Assembly: GCF_902167145.1 (NCBI RefSeq)
Contig: NC_050096.1
Location: 84,440,683 to 84,504,682, forward strand
DNA from: Zea mays
Taxonomy: Eukaryota; Streptophyta; Magnoliopsida; Poales; Poaceae
Reading direction: 5' to 3'
DNA length: 64,000 nt
Shown: positions 53,990 through 64,000 of the stretch, one piece after another
Numbering within the stretch: the stretch's first letter is position 1
How the letters are laid out: every line of letters starts with the position of its first letter
Program-made: the position numbers and the translations under genes
The notes under the pieces: model-generated
Seen by the model: the letters and a program-made list of their open reading frames with translations, nothing else
Database searches by the model: none
What the model was told of the DNA's origin: nothing

Positions 53990-55256
53990 CACTACCGTAA
54001 TTCGGCTCTTTGTCGAGTGTCAAATGATTTGTCGAGTGCCAAGCAAAAAAACCTCGGTAAAAAAACACTCGGCAAAGAAACTCTTTGCCGAGTGAGTGTT
54101 TTTTGACACTTGGCAAAGACTTTCTTGCCGAGTGTTAAATAACACTCGGCAAATAGCTTCTTTGCCGAGTGTTTATTTTGGACACTATGCAAAGAGCTTC
54201 TTTTCCGAGTGTTTTTTCAACACTAAGCAGACAATTTAAAAATTACATTTTAAAGGAGTAAATTAATTCAAATGAAAAAATTTTCAACTACGAATTTGTA
54301 TAGCTCATCAAGATGTACAATTTATATTTTGATCATTTCTTCATATGACAAAATAAAAGTAAATTTGTTCATAAAACCTATATCTCTCTCGTAATTTACG
54401 AAACTACAAGAGAGATGTACAAGATTTGTGAATAATGTTAGAACCATCATGTGAGATGAACAAATAACCAAACAACAAAATAAAGTTTGTAGATCTTGAG
54501 AAGTTATAAAAATTTATAGTTGACAACTTTTTCATTTAAAGTCATCTTGTCAACGAAAACTACGTCTAAATTTAAAAATGTAAAATTTGAATTTTAAAAA
54601 CGACCTCCAATGAAAAAAAACACCAACAGAAAAGTTGTAGGTCTTGAAAAGTTATAAAACTTTGCAGTTGACAATGTTTTAGTTTGAAATCATCTTGTCA
54701 TGCAAAGCTATGTTTAAATTTTAAAATTTGAATTTTTTTCAAACTACCTCGGACAGAAAAACCACCAAGTTGTAGGTCTTGAAATATAATGAAACTTTGT
54801 AATTGACAATTTTTTATTTGAAATCATCTTATCATAGAAAAAATTCGTGTGAAGTTTTCAAATTTTGTAAATGGCCTCAGATGTATAAACTATCAAAATA
54901 GAACTTGTAGATCTTGAAAAGTTATGCAACTTTATAGTTGGTCACATTTTTAAATGAATTCATTTAGTGCCTCAAATAATCAAATTAATCTCAGTTTGTT
55001 ATAGTACAAGAGGAATGAAAATGCAATGTCGGTTTGTTATTGTAGTGGTAGAGAGGGGTATGCGTGAGATAGAGGTTACGAGTTCGAATCTCACCATTAA
55101 CAAAACATATAAATTTGATTCAAAATAAAGGTGAAAAAAGTACTCGACAAATAATCTTTTACCGATAAAATGTTTGCCGAGTGTAACACTCGGCAAAGGC
55201 CGAGTATAAAATAGATTTTGCGAGTGTCAGGATAAAAAAAGGCGAGTCTGGCAGTG
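53990..55256. mobile_element. Non-autonomous CACTA (En/Spm-like) transposon, 1267 bp
   Basis: The left end is CACTACCGTAATTCGGCTC and the right end is GGCGAGTCTGGCAGTG (on the minus strand CACTGCCAGACTCGCC). It is flanked by GAT on both sides (53987-53989 and 55257-55259), the 3-bp duplication expected of CACTA elements. Subterminal repeats of the type TTTGCCGAGTG/CACTCGGCAAA occur many times in the first 230 bp and the last 100 bp, in both orientations. There is no transposase ORF; the interior is AT-rich with repeated GTAGATCTTGA-AAGTTAT blocks. It would need transposase from elsewhere. Confidence 0.85.
55040..55095 (+). ncRNA. tRNA-like internal promoter remnant inside the CACTA element
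   Basis: TGTAGTGGTAGAGAG (55041-55055) resembles a pol III A box and GAGTTCGAATCTC (55080-55092) a B box, at tRNA-like spacing. No acceptor stem, anticodon arm or poly(T) terminator could be shown, so at most this is a tRNA-derived fragment or SINE head. Confidence 0.25.
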
Positions 55257-57746
55257 GATCTCACACGTCATAGAGGGTCACTGTAATTTTTCACGAGTGT
55301 CAATCATCTCATATATAGGCGGATACTGTCCCACCCTGCACACAGACGCCACAATCATTCGTCTAATCTATTACACAAATGAATTTAGGAAGAACAGTTG
55401 TGCTCTACTAATATCAAGTTGCTATGAGCACTACTTTTATAATAAGTCAAATTCTTAAACATTAACCAAATTTACAGGAAATTGTACGAAAAACTATAAC
55501 AGCAAGTTGCTTTTATTAAATTCTACATGAAATGACTTTCATAATGCATTTGTTTGAACTTTGATATCTTATATTAAAAAAACAAATAGTCAAAATCATA
55601 GAAGCCTGACTTAGATAAAACTGAAATTAATAACATATAGTTTGAAGCAAAAGAAGTGCATAGTATGGTCCTCTTTATAGATCTATACATATAGAACGGT
55701 CCATACTCCATATATATATTAATATTAAGATAATGACAGTCTAGCTAGCAAATATATGTCACACTACTGTCCTTCTTATGGTAGTTAGGATAAAGTAAAT
55801 TAAGCTTCAGTATAATCGCCTGTCTCCGTTGGAAGTTGCGATTTGTTGGTCACCATACGAGCATATATAGTTAAGTTCCCACTTTGTAAATAAGTACACG
55901 ATCCTATTATATGTATCCATTCCAACCCTAACAAAAAGGCAGTCGAGCGGTACCCATATTGGGGGACCAGTAAACGCAAACCTTTAATACAATGCATTGG
56001 CTCCAATCATGAAAGATGGTAGTAATTAATATAGAGAATGCACTACATGTATACATCAAATATAATCGACAGCAGAGGGTTCCGTGTAGCTCGAAAACCA
56101 CTCAAAAAACGCGTTTCCGATAGTGACGGCATCTCTAGTGTTAATTACTTTGGTCTTCTGCGTTTAGTTCTTGGTTCGGAAATGCATGCCTTAGACTGTA
56201 GAGCTCTGGAGGCCTGGTCTTCCTAATGTTTGCCGAATTAATATTTACCTTTTTTCAGTTTTACTAAGACCGATGAACATATTCACAGCAATGGTTTATT
56301 AACAATATAAGGTGAGCATATGCATGAATAAACTGTAAACCAACCATTTAGCTCAAGCATTTCTCCTATACCATTTTCTTTTGCAGAACTTCCTTTGTTT
56401 TATACTAGGATTGTAGGAAGGGGAGAAGCTACGTTTGTAGCTGTGGGTGCAGATGCAACCCCAGAATACAACATCAGTCTGTTCGGTTATCCTGGACAGG
56501 CCCTGATAAAGTTTCAATTTTTACAATATATATGTATGGACTATGTCCGTCCATGCACTCACAAGGCCGTCAACACCCCTTCTAATATTTGTTCTAACTT
56601 CGCCACTGATTATAGACGGCACAGCAAAGAAGTCTCAGGATAACCATTCTGACTGTTTCATGATTATATCCTGATCTGCAAGTTTGCATCAGAGGTAATT
56701 TGTACTATAAATATAGTACAAAAAATGCATTTTTTGTGTAGTGCTACATACACACCTCTTCAGGATAGACAATGAACACAGAATTAAAGTTCTTAATATT
56801 CCTAAATTTACTGTACAATGTTTCGTTAGTTATATATTTGTATTCAGCTAGCGACATATGTGCTGTGTTCTCTCCTTGGTTGTTAAAATAGTGTGATTCC
56901 CTAATTTAATCCGCTTAAGCACATCGTCTCATATAAAGCATGATCCACGGAATTTATTAGTTTTTTTCTGGCACATGCATGTTTTCATGCCTCAGCAGGA
57001 AATTTAATGTTTAACTGAGCCAGCAGGATCTCTGTTGGTTCTTGTAAACATCAGAATTGCAGGAAGCGCTGCAGCATGCATCAATGAGCAACGGAAGCAG
57101 AAGCGAATCAGAATATCAGATGTGGCAGCAGGGAAAGAATTGCACAACAACCAAGAGCCAAGATGAGGATACAGTAGCAGTGTAGAGATACCCATGAAAA
57201 GCATCTGATGTTAAGGAGAAAGACTAGGGTCTGATTCTGATCTGACCTGATTCCAGTCATCCAATAACTGCCTCTGCTACGGTGCTACCTTGCTTTGGGG
57301 GGAGAGCCTTGCGAAGTTGCCCGGAGGCTGGGGCCACATAGTGCTTCAAGAAAAACTAAAAAATTTAAATGACCCAAACAGTAAGATGTGCACACAGTAG
57401 TGGGGGACGAACTGATATCGTATGCAGAGAGGATGGTGCGGTCCTTAAATAATTACTGGACTTGGTCAGAGATGATTCAGAATATGTACAATTACAATAA
57501 GCAAAATATCATATTCTCGGAACAAAGATCAAATTAAGAAAGAGAAGAAACACACATCAGTTAACGAAAGCACAAGTGAGCTAATATGAGCAAGATATCA
57601 TCAAGAAATACCAATCCATCAACAATTACACATGCAGATGCACTACTGGAGCTATATACCACCTGCTCCAACCACTTAATCAGTTCGCGCGTCAGTTCCT
57701 CGGCCCAATTTCTCCCCTTTTTTATGTTGCTAGCTGTTGCTTGTGT
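55257..57746. other. Low-copy AT-rich stretch with possible exon fragments; no complete gene seen
   Basis: This is mostly AT-rich non-coding sequence. Two short + strand stretches look protein-like. One is about 56077-56226. The other is 56392-56530, preceded by a good splice acceptor (TTTTCTTTTGCAG ending at 56386). Around 57004-57330 the sequence has higher complexity and could, on the minus strand, be an untranslated exon downstream of the B3 gene, with AATAAA on the minus strand at ~56951. None of this is proven. Confidence 0.4.
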
Positions 57747-58568
57747 TCAAAGTCCAAGATCCAAAGAACGCACATCCTTGCCTCCCGTGGAGGAGGATGT
57801 TGACGACGATGGCGAGGGCAGCTGCAGAAGCGTCGACGGCGTCCGGGTGGCTGTGGCACCGTCTTCGGCGTCCGGCGGGCAGTCGAGGTTCACCCCGAAC
57901 AGGCGGACGCGCTTCGACCTCGTCGCCTCCTCCACCGCGGATGCGGCGACGCGCACGGGCACCGACGTGAGCACTACGGCGGCCGGCACCTGCGGCCGCA
58001 GGAACAGCACGTGCCGGCTTGGCGCCGGAGCGGAGGCGCCGTAGCCCTGCCACGGGCAGATGGGCACCGACGGGAGCGGCAGGAGGCGCTGCGCAGACGC
58101 CAGCGGCGGCTGCAGGAACGCGAGCTCGTGGCGGCGGCGGCGGAAATCGATGAAGAAGCGGCCGCGCGTGGCGCCCGCGCCGCGCGCGAACAATACCGTG
58201 TCCCCGGCACCGAGGCGCTTCTCTTTCACGAAGCGGCTCCATCCCTTGGTCATCACGTAGCTCTGGCTGCTGTTCCAGTACGAGTAGCGGAAGCGCCACG
58301 CCTTCCCCGCCCGGTCCTCGAAGCTGAGCACCAGCCCCGCCTTCCCGCCGCCCGCCGACGCCGATGCCGACGCCGCGGCGGCCGAGGCGTCCAGCGCGGG
58401 GAAGTAGCGCTCGGCGTGCTGCTTCGGGATGACCAGGCGATTGAGCTTCCCCACGTCGCTCGGGGTGACCACTTTCTCGAACATGTGCTCCTTCTCCAGC
58501 CACGCCACGCCGCCGCGAGGCCTCTCGGAATCCTCGAAGACACGGGCATGCGCGGGCCTGAACTCCAT
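57747..58568 (-). CDS. B3-domain transcription factor, NGATHA/RAV subfamily, 273 aa
   Basis: The start is the ATG at 58566-58568 (Met-Glu-Phe-Arg-Pro). Upstream in-frame sequence has only a GTG. The stop is TGA at 57747-57749. The B3 DNA-binding domain spans about residues 28-145, with [50 protein letters not shown] and [15 protein letters not shown]. There is no AP2 domain, as in NGATHA-type proteins. RLFGV at 222-226 is the known B3 repression motif, and the protein ends SLDLGL (268-273), an LxLxL EAR-type motif. Nuclear repressor activity is inferred. The closest proteins I recall are rice B3 proteins of the Os03g0120900 type. NGATHA genes shape lateral organs and flowers in Arabidopsis; the role here is unknown. 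The gene is very GC-rich with Ala/Ser runs (60-75), unlike its AT-rich surroundings. No intron is needed for the CDS. Confidence 0.92.
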   Translation of the reverse strand: MEFRPAHARVFEDSERPRGGVAWLEKEHMFEKVVTPSDVGKLNRLVIPKQHAERYFPALDASAAAASASASAGGGKAGLVLSFEDRAGKAWRFRYSYWNSSQSYVMTKGWSRFVKEKRLGAGDTVLFARGAGATRGRFFIDFRRRRHELAFLQPPLASAQRLLPLPSVPICPWQGYGASAPAPSRHVLFLRPQVPAAVVLTSVPVRVAASAVEEATRSKRVRLFGVNLDCPPDAEDGATATRTPSTLLQLPSPSSSTSSSTGGKDVRSLDLGL

Positions 58569-58627
58569 GGGGCTCCCCGCTCCGCTCACGCGTCTCGAGC
58601 GAGCTCCGGCTGGTGCTATAGCTAGCT

Positions 58628-58641
58628 GTTGACTTTTGACT
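58628..58641 (+). promoter_or_regulatory. Pair of W-box cores in the B3 gene leader
   Basis: TTGACTTTTGACT holds two TTGACT cores (58629-58634 and 58636-58641), 60-75 bp upstream of the start codon. WRKY factors bind such sites; use here is inference. Confidence 0.3.
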
Positions 58642-58852
58642 AGCACGCTACTTCAGGGAGGGATCTGGTGGTATGTAACAGTACTAAATCCCACAACTAT
58701 TCTTAGGATGGGGGTGTTTAGGGTTAGATTAGCTCAATATTATATGGTGGATCTGACGAACTTGCATAGGATAGCAGGCGATTGGCTAGCTGCTGGATAA
58801 AGAGTGCTATCTGTTCTTGTAACAGGACAGGACTGGTGATCAAAAGATACTC

Positions 58853-58860
58853 CTATATAG
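58853..58860 (-). promoter_or_regulatory. Candidate TATA box of the B3 gene
   Basis: CTATATAG, palindromic, lies 285 bp upstream of the start codon. It would give a leader of roughly 250 bases. No better TATA-like sequence lies closer. Confidence 0.35.
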
Positions 58861-59918
58861 GGAAGAAAATTAACGGGATCTAGCTAGCTTGGGAGAGGTG
58901 CGTGGTTGTTGGCTTGTTGGTGGTGTGTGTGTGTGGTTTGCAGTTGTGAGATATTCAGCAAAGGTACGGTGTTGTGGCTGTAGATCAGTAGGCATCAGCG
59001 TAGATGAGACATGGAGGGGGGAAGGTTGGGAACAGCAGTACAAAGCAGCCTAGCTTGCTTTGTTGAGGACAATGAAGACTAGCTAGAGGTCGACGTGAGA
59101 CAGGTGGGGCCCACGTGCGGCGAATAATAGGGCTTGAGGTATGCATGTCACTCTCAGCTCAGCTTATTGGGATCCTCTCTCTAGCTAGATCCTCCATGGA
59201 TGGATGGACGGATATGATGGAGACATGATCTAGCGGCTGCAGTGATTCAGCAATTGCCTGTCGTTGACACTTGACAGCATGAATGTGAGATGCAGGAATG
59301 GGAAAACAAATCTTCTCCTGGATTGTAGGTCGTGGCAGAATAATGGGCAATACTCTCTCTCTTTCTCTCTCTCTCTGTCTGTCTCTCTCGTTTTTCATTA
59401 ATGTTTTGATTTATATTCTTATCCACTGATCATGAGAGATTAGGCGCTAAGTTCTGCATTGCCCAGCTCCCCACCAGGTGTGCTACCAGGAAGAAGAAGC
59501 AATTAACTGCAGCAGGTTCCACTCGCTCTGGCCCGTAGTGATGTACATCTTATAGCAGCTGGTAGCTTGGCACAAATAATGATGTGCAGCTAGTACAATG
59601 GTGGTGTTCGATCGCCTGTGTGGCAGTGTGGCCTGCGCGGCGAGGACAACCGAAATTGCACACATGCATATGGCATATGCTCATTTTTTTTTAACATTTC
59701 TTCTAAATTTGAGCCGTACTACTCATTTAGAAAATAGGTTTAAAAGAAAGGCTCAGTAACGCTAAAGTTCCCAATCCGGTACATGCTCGCTGGTATGACT
59801 AATACTAACAATTATTGAGTGATTTTTCCAACCAGGTCTAGAACTCCCATAGAAGGAACTTGCCTCATCCACGAAGGTGGGTGCACACGGTGCAAATCTA
59901 TGTGGAACTTGCTACGTC
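58861..59918. other. Upstream region of the B3 gene, no gene seen
   Basis: It contains a CT microsatellite (59348-59391; GA on the gene strand) and a short GT tract (~58925-58937). These could be promoter elements. No ORF is convincing. Confidence 0.4.
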
Positions 59919-60106
59919 AAACAAATGTAATTGTTTGCCACCGACCTCTTTTGCAAGATCACAGGGTTCACCACTATCGACACTTCTCTACACGATGAGG
60001 ATGTCCTCGCCTAACAAATGTAATTGTTTGCCACCGACCTCTTTTGCAAGATCACAGGGTTCGCCACTATCGACACTTCTCTACACCATGAGGATGTCCT
60101 CGCCTA
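59919..60106 (+). repeat. 93-bp tandem duplication
   Basis: The unit starting ACAAATGTAATTGTTTGCCA at 59921 recurs at 60014, period 93 bp, with only about two substitutions. The unit is a multiple of three and stays open in one frame (59860-60114), but the peptide is not recognised. Confidence 0.85.
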
Positions 60107-61368
60107 TCTGCTAGTGGGGGCTCTCGACCGACTATGACCTATTTGAGGCTCGCTAACCCCAACACTTTGGCTGGTTCACTATTTGGGCAAAGGAAACGGT
60201 TATATCTAGTCCACTATTTGGGCAAAGGAAAGGGTTAGGTCCCTTGATTCTATTGGCCTTGGGGTCACACCTCTTTATCTTTGTAGTGTCATTACCTATT
60301 ATGTAAATGTTTGATGATGCGTCCTCTAATCTTGGTCGTGTAGTTCTTTGCCATGTAAATTATCCTTCTATAAATTTGTATATGTACATGAGTACAACCC
60401 TAAATATCTACTAATATAAAACACGAGTTTCTCTATTCATGTGTCGCCCCTCCCCTTCTAGCTTTCTGCAAAAATAAAGGATTTGAACCCTAGTTGTTGG
60501 CTCCACATTCACAACCACCTAGCAATAGTACACATATTTTTGTGTTTTTTATTTTGTACTCAAGCATAATATATGTATTTTATGAAAACAGGAAAAAAGA
60601 TAAAACTGGTTTGTATCAAGCCTAGCATATCGTGTTGCACCTATGACCTAGATCTGGGTATAGAACGGTGATCGAGCTAGCTGGCACGGGCCTGATGGAC
60701 AATGGGTTGGGCCATGCTCGGGCCGGGCTAAGATGTGTCGAGCCACGTGCCACCTAGCAGACCCAACACATTTGGACATGCATGTATACTCGTACACCAG
60801 TGATGCGCCCGCGCAGGCAGGCAGCGGCGTAATCCAGACGATGGTTCATGTAGATAGGGCTACCAGGTGTCCACGCAGTAGAGTTGCCTAGTCATCGATT
60901 GAGATACATGGGTTTTCGATTTGGTAAGTTTGGGATTAGTTAGGTTCGATTCAAGATTATGGTTATTTGATTGAGAATGGGAGAGGCACTAGTACTGTAG
61001 GCACCCATCATGGCGTCGCCGCCCGTAACGCATGTTGGGCATGAAGTCACGAGGACGTGAGCAGGACCCCGCCACCACCATACTTGTAAGTCGCTCGGGA
61101 CTTTCGGGTGCATATTGTAAAGGTTTGAAACATATTTGAATAACTATTCTGTTTAAACAAGAGTTTATTTCCTAATAAGGCCGAACTTGCTTAGAGATGG
61201 CTCCTGATTCTATTTCCCTTCTCCTTGGCGCACCCCCTCACCTCCCACCACCGGATTCCACCCAGGGTCAAGCAGCCACCCGCCCTCCCGTGTCGTCTGC
61301 CCTACCGGTTCCCACATCCATTGCACCAGTTGGTTCCTCTCCCTCCTTGTCTCAGTTAGCTAGGTCTC
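60107..61368. other. Intergenic sequence, no complete gene seen
   Basis: There is a short near-repeat around 60170-60235 (CACTATTTGGGCAAAGGAAA twice). A GC-rich patch with GGCACGGGCC and GCTCGGGCCGGGC (60683-60730) resembles scattered grass repeats. A possible Helitron 5' end lies at 60407. The short ORF at 61197-61382 runs into the Ji-like LTR and is not a gene. Confidence 0.4.
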
Positions 61369-62575
61369 TGAAAGTCACCTAGAGGGGGGTGAATAGGCGG
61401 AAACTAAAAAATTACAAACTTAAAGCACAACTACAAGCCGGGGTTAGCGTTAGAAATAAAACCGAGTCCAAAAGAGAGGGCGAAAACAAATCAACCAAGG
61501 AAATAGAGCGAATGACACGGTGATTTGTTTTACCGAGGTTTGGTTCTTGCAAACCTACTCCCTGTTGAGGTGGTCACAAAGACCGGGTCTCTTTCAACCC
61601 TTTCCCTCTCTCAAACGGTCACTTAGACCAAGTGAACTTTTCTCCTCAATCAAATGGGTCACTAAGACCCCTACAAGGACCACCACAACTTGGTGTCTCT
61701 TGCTTTGATTACAAGTGTCTTGAGAACAAGAATGGGGAAGAAGAAAAGCGATCCAAGCGACAAGAACTCAAATGAACACGAAAATCTCTCTCTCACTAGT
61801 CACTAAGTGTTTGGAGTGATTTTGGACTTGGAGAGGATTTGATCTCTTGTTTGTGTCTTGGAGTGAAGTCTAGAGCTCTTGTATTGAATGCAATATGCTG
61901 GAAACTTGGATGCATTGAATAGAGGTGGTTGCAGGGTATTTATAGCCCCAACCACCAAAATAGTCGTTGGGGAGCGCTGCTCTCGATGGGCGCACCAGAC
62001 AGTCCAATGCGCCACCGGACACTGTCCGGTGCGCTAGCCACGTCACCCAACCATTAGGGTTCTGAAGGTTTTGACCGTTGGAGCTCTGACAGCCTGGGCC
62101 ACCGGACGGTCCGGTGTCGCACCGGGCAATTACTGTTCACTGTCCGGTGCGCCTTTTGGCGCTGCTCTGACTCGGCGCGAACTGTCCACGCACAGTTCAC
62201 TTATCAGCCAACCGTTGAAGTCGACCGTTGCGCTTGGGAGTCGTTGCTCCACTGTCGCATCGGACAGTCCAGTGACCCACCGGACAGTCCGGTGAATTAT
62301 AGCGGAGCGCAGCCTCAGAAACCCGAAGGTGAAGAGTTTGAAGTCGATCCACCCTGGTGCACCGGACAGTCCAGTGCGCCAGACCAGGGTTCTCTTCGGT
62401 TTCTTTTGCTCCTTCCTTTTGAACCCTAACTTTAATCTTTTTATTGGTTTGTGCTGAACCTTTGGCACCTTTAGAACATGTAATCTAGAGCAAACTAGTT
62501 AGTCCAATTATTTGTATTGGGCAATTCAACCACCAAAATATTTATAGGAAAAGGTTTGACCCTATTTCCCTTTCA
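61369..62575 (-). repeat. 3' LTR of the Ji-like element
   Basis: It runs from TGAAAGTCACCTAGAGGGGG to CCCTTTCA. The TATA box on the minus strand (TATAAATA) is at 61937-61944. Palindromic GACxGTCCGGTG-type motifs cluster at 61995-62375. Confidence 0.85.
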
Positions 62576-62577
62576 AT

Positions 62578-62591
62578 CTCCCCCTTTTTGG
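62578..62591 (-). other. Polypurine tract of the Ji-like element
   Basis: CTCCCCCTTTTTGG is CCAAAAAGGGGGAG on the element strand, just inside the LTR. It is the same tract as in element C. Confidence 0.85.
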
Positions 62592-63395
62592 TGATTGATG
62601 CCAACACAAACCAACGCAAATATATAAGTGCAGAATTGAACTAGTTTGCATAAGGTAAGTGCAAAGGTTGCTTGGAATTAAACCAATTTATACTTTCATT
62701 AGATATGCATGGATTGCTTTCTTTCTTTTAACATTTTGGACCACATTTACACCACTTGTTTTGTTTTTGCAAATTCTTCTGGAAAATCTTTTCAAATTAT
62801 TTTTGCAAATAGTCAAAGGTATATGAATAAGATTGCAAAAAGCATTTTCAAGATTTGAAATTTTCTCCCCCTGTTTCAAATGCTTTTCCTTTGACTTAAA
62901 CAAAACTCCCCCTGGATGAAATTCTCCTCTTAGTGTTCAAGAGGGTTTTACCAATTGAAAGAAGATTAACTATACCAATTTGAAAAATACTAACCAATTG
63001 AAAAATCCTCTTTTAAATATTTCATCATAGGATACTAATTGAAAACTTCATTTTAAACTTTGAAATTGGTGGTGGTGCGGTCCTTTTGCTTTGGGCTATA
63101 TTTCTCCCCCTTTGGCATTAATCGCTAAAACGGAGTCTTTTGAGAGCCCTTTTTTACTTTCTCCCCAATGGTACAAGTAAATATGAGTGAAGATTATACC
63201 AAAGTGGAGAGCGGTGCAGAGTGATGGCGAAGGGTAAACAATACCGATAGAGTGGAGTGGAAGCCTTATCTTCGCCGAAGACTCCATTTCCCTTTCAATC
63301 TATGACTTAATAGAAATTCACTTTGAAAACTCATTAGTCATAGGCATAAAAGAGATATGATCAAAGGTACATAAATGTGCTATGTGTGCAAAGTA
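62592..63395 (-). other. Ji-like element spacer between pol and polypurine tract
   Basis: No gene. There are several CTCCCCC runs (62867, 62906, 63105, 63158) as in the matching spacer of element C. Confidence 0.6.
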
Positions 63396-64000
63396 TCAAT
63401 CAAAGTTCCGAGAATCAAGAATGTTTAGCTCATTCCTAAGTTTGGTAAAGGTTTTCTCATCTAATGGTTTGGTAAAGATATCGACTAGTTGTTCTTTGAT
63501 GCTAACATAAGCAATCTCGATATCCCTCAAAAAGTGATACCGAATGGCTATGTGCTTTGTGCGGCTGTGTTCAATGGGATTATCCGCCATGCGGATTGCA
63601 CTCTCATTATCACATAGGAGAGGGACTTTGCTAAATTTGTAGCCATAGTCCCTGAGGGTTTGCCTCATCCAAAGCAATTGCGTGCAACAATGGCCTGCGG
63701 CAATATACTCGGCTTCGGCGGTAGAAAGAGCTACTAAATTTTGTTTCTTTGAAGCCAAAGACACCAAGGATCTTCCCAAGAACTGACAAGTCCCTAATGT
63801 GATTTTTCTATCAATTTTACACCCTGCCCAATCAACATCAGAATAACCTATTAAATCAAAGGTGGATCCCTTGGGGTACCAAAGACCAAACTTAGGTGTA
63901 TGAACTAAATATCTCAAGATTCTTTTCACGACCCTAAGGTGAACTTACTTAGGATCGGCTTGGAATCTTGCACACATGCATACGGAAAGCATAATATCCG
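63396..64000 (-). pseudogene. Ji-like element pol C-terminus (end of RT, RNase H)
   Basis: The open stretch 63396-63929 holds the copia RNase H: YSDVDWAGCKIDRK, then [13 protein letters not shown] and HSRTKHIAIRYHFL, ending Leu-Asp-Ser-Arg-Asn-Phe-Asp. It is closely related to the end of element C pol (25620-26171). About four residues after HFLRD are missing compared with C. Upstream, an in-frame TAA at 63945-63947 stands in Asp-Pro-Lys-stop-Val-His-Leu where Glu is expected, so this copy is probably dead. The remainder of pol is beyond the window. Confidence 0.85.

Larger units (their letters stand above)
61369..64000 (-). mobile_element. Ji-like Ty1/copia retrotransposon, minus strand, 3' part only
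   Basis: A 1207-bp LTR (61369-62575) is followed inward by a polypurine tract and the end of pol on the minus strand, running off the right edge. LTR termini on the element strand are TGAAAGGGAAATAGGG and CTAGGTGACTTTCA. It shares the CACCGGAC/GTCCGGTG palindromes with element C but differs elsewhere, which fits the Ji family as I remember it. The second LTR and target duplication are outside the window (5 bp left of the LTR are GTCTC). Confidence 0.85.

Noticed and set aside
57730..58625. Long ORFs of 257 and 204 codons overlapping the B3 gene
   Set aside because: Shadow frames of a very GC-rich gene; only the B3 frame has a known domain.
58569..58646. 26-residue N-terminal extension of the B3 protein
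   Set aside because: It begins at a GTG; the first ATG is at 58568, which matches the Met-Glu-Phe start of grass relatives as I recall them.

Overview
The window is plant nuclear DNA, almost certainly maize (Zea mays) or a close relative. About 50 kb of it is nested LTR retrotransposons of the Opie/Ji-like, Tekay-like and Tat (Huck/Flip-like) types. These surround a small low-copy island holding one GC-rich, intronless-looking grass gene for a B3 transcription factor. Family names come from remembered protein and terminus features, not from a search.

Layout. (1) Bases 1-47003 are one old Tat-lineage Ty3/gypsy element (called H here, + strand). Its 5' LTR is cut by the left window edge and its 3' LTR is 45659-47003. 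H carries gag, protease, RNase H, archaeal-type RNase H and integrase, but most of its reverse transcriptase is deleted. Three younger elements interrupt it, each with a matching 5-bp target duplication readable in the sequence: A (2109-15300, minus strand, Tekay-like chromovirus, TCATC), C (19270-28235, plus strand, Opie-like Ty1/copia, ATACC) and B (31023-44695, minus strand, Tekay-like, TCCTC). H itself sits in the integrase region of an older copia element (47004-47975). (2) Bases 47976-53989 are a mosaic of decayed LTR pieces, including a ~0.7-kb LTR-like direct repeat pair. (3) Bases 53990-55256 are a short non-autonomous CACTA transposon with 3-bp GAT target duplications. (4) Bases 55257-61368 are the low-copy island. 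It holds possible + strand exon fragments near 56.1 and 56.4 kb, an NGATHA/RAV-type B3 repressor gene (57747-58568, minus), a 93-bp tandem duplication and little else recognisable. (5) From 61369 to the right edge is the 3' part of a Ji-like copia element on the minus strand.

How the parts relate. The LTR pairs give a relative order that agrees with the nesting. By hand count, C LTRs differ at ~1.0% of sites, A at ~1.2%, B at ~2%, and the short H overlap at ~10%. No transposon here is fully intact. C is closest, with one in-frame stop in pol. A and B have nonsense codons in gag-pol, four of them CGA to TGA, the signature of methyl-cytosine decay. Yet both keep open an extra 194-codon coiled-coil reading frame between the primer binding site and gag. 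That frame is the most interesting unexplained coding signal in the window. The only convincing host gene is the B3 gene, which carries both an RLFGV motif and a C-terminal LDLGL (EAR-type) motif and so is probably a transcriptional repressor.
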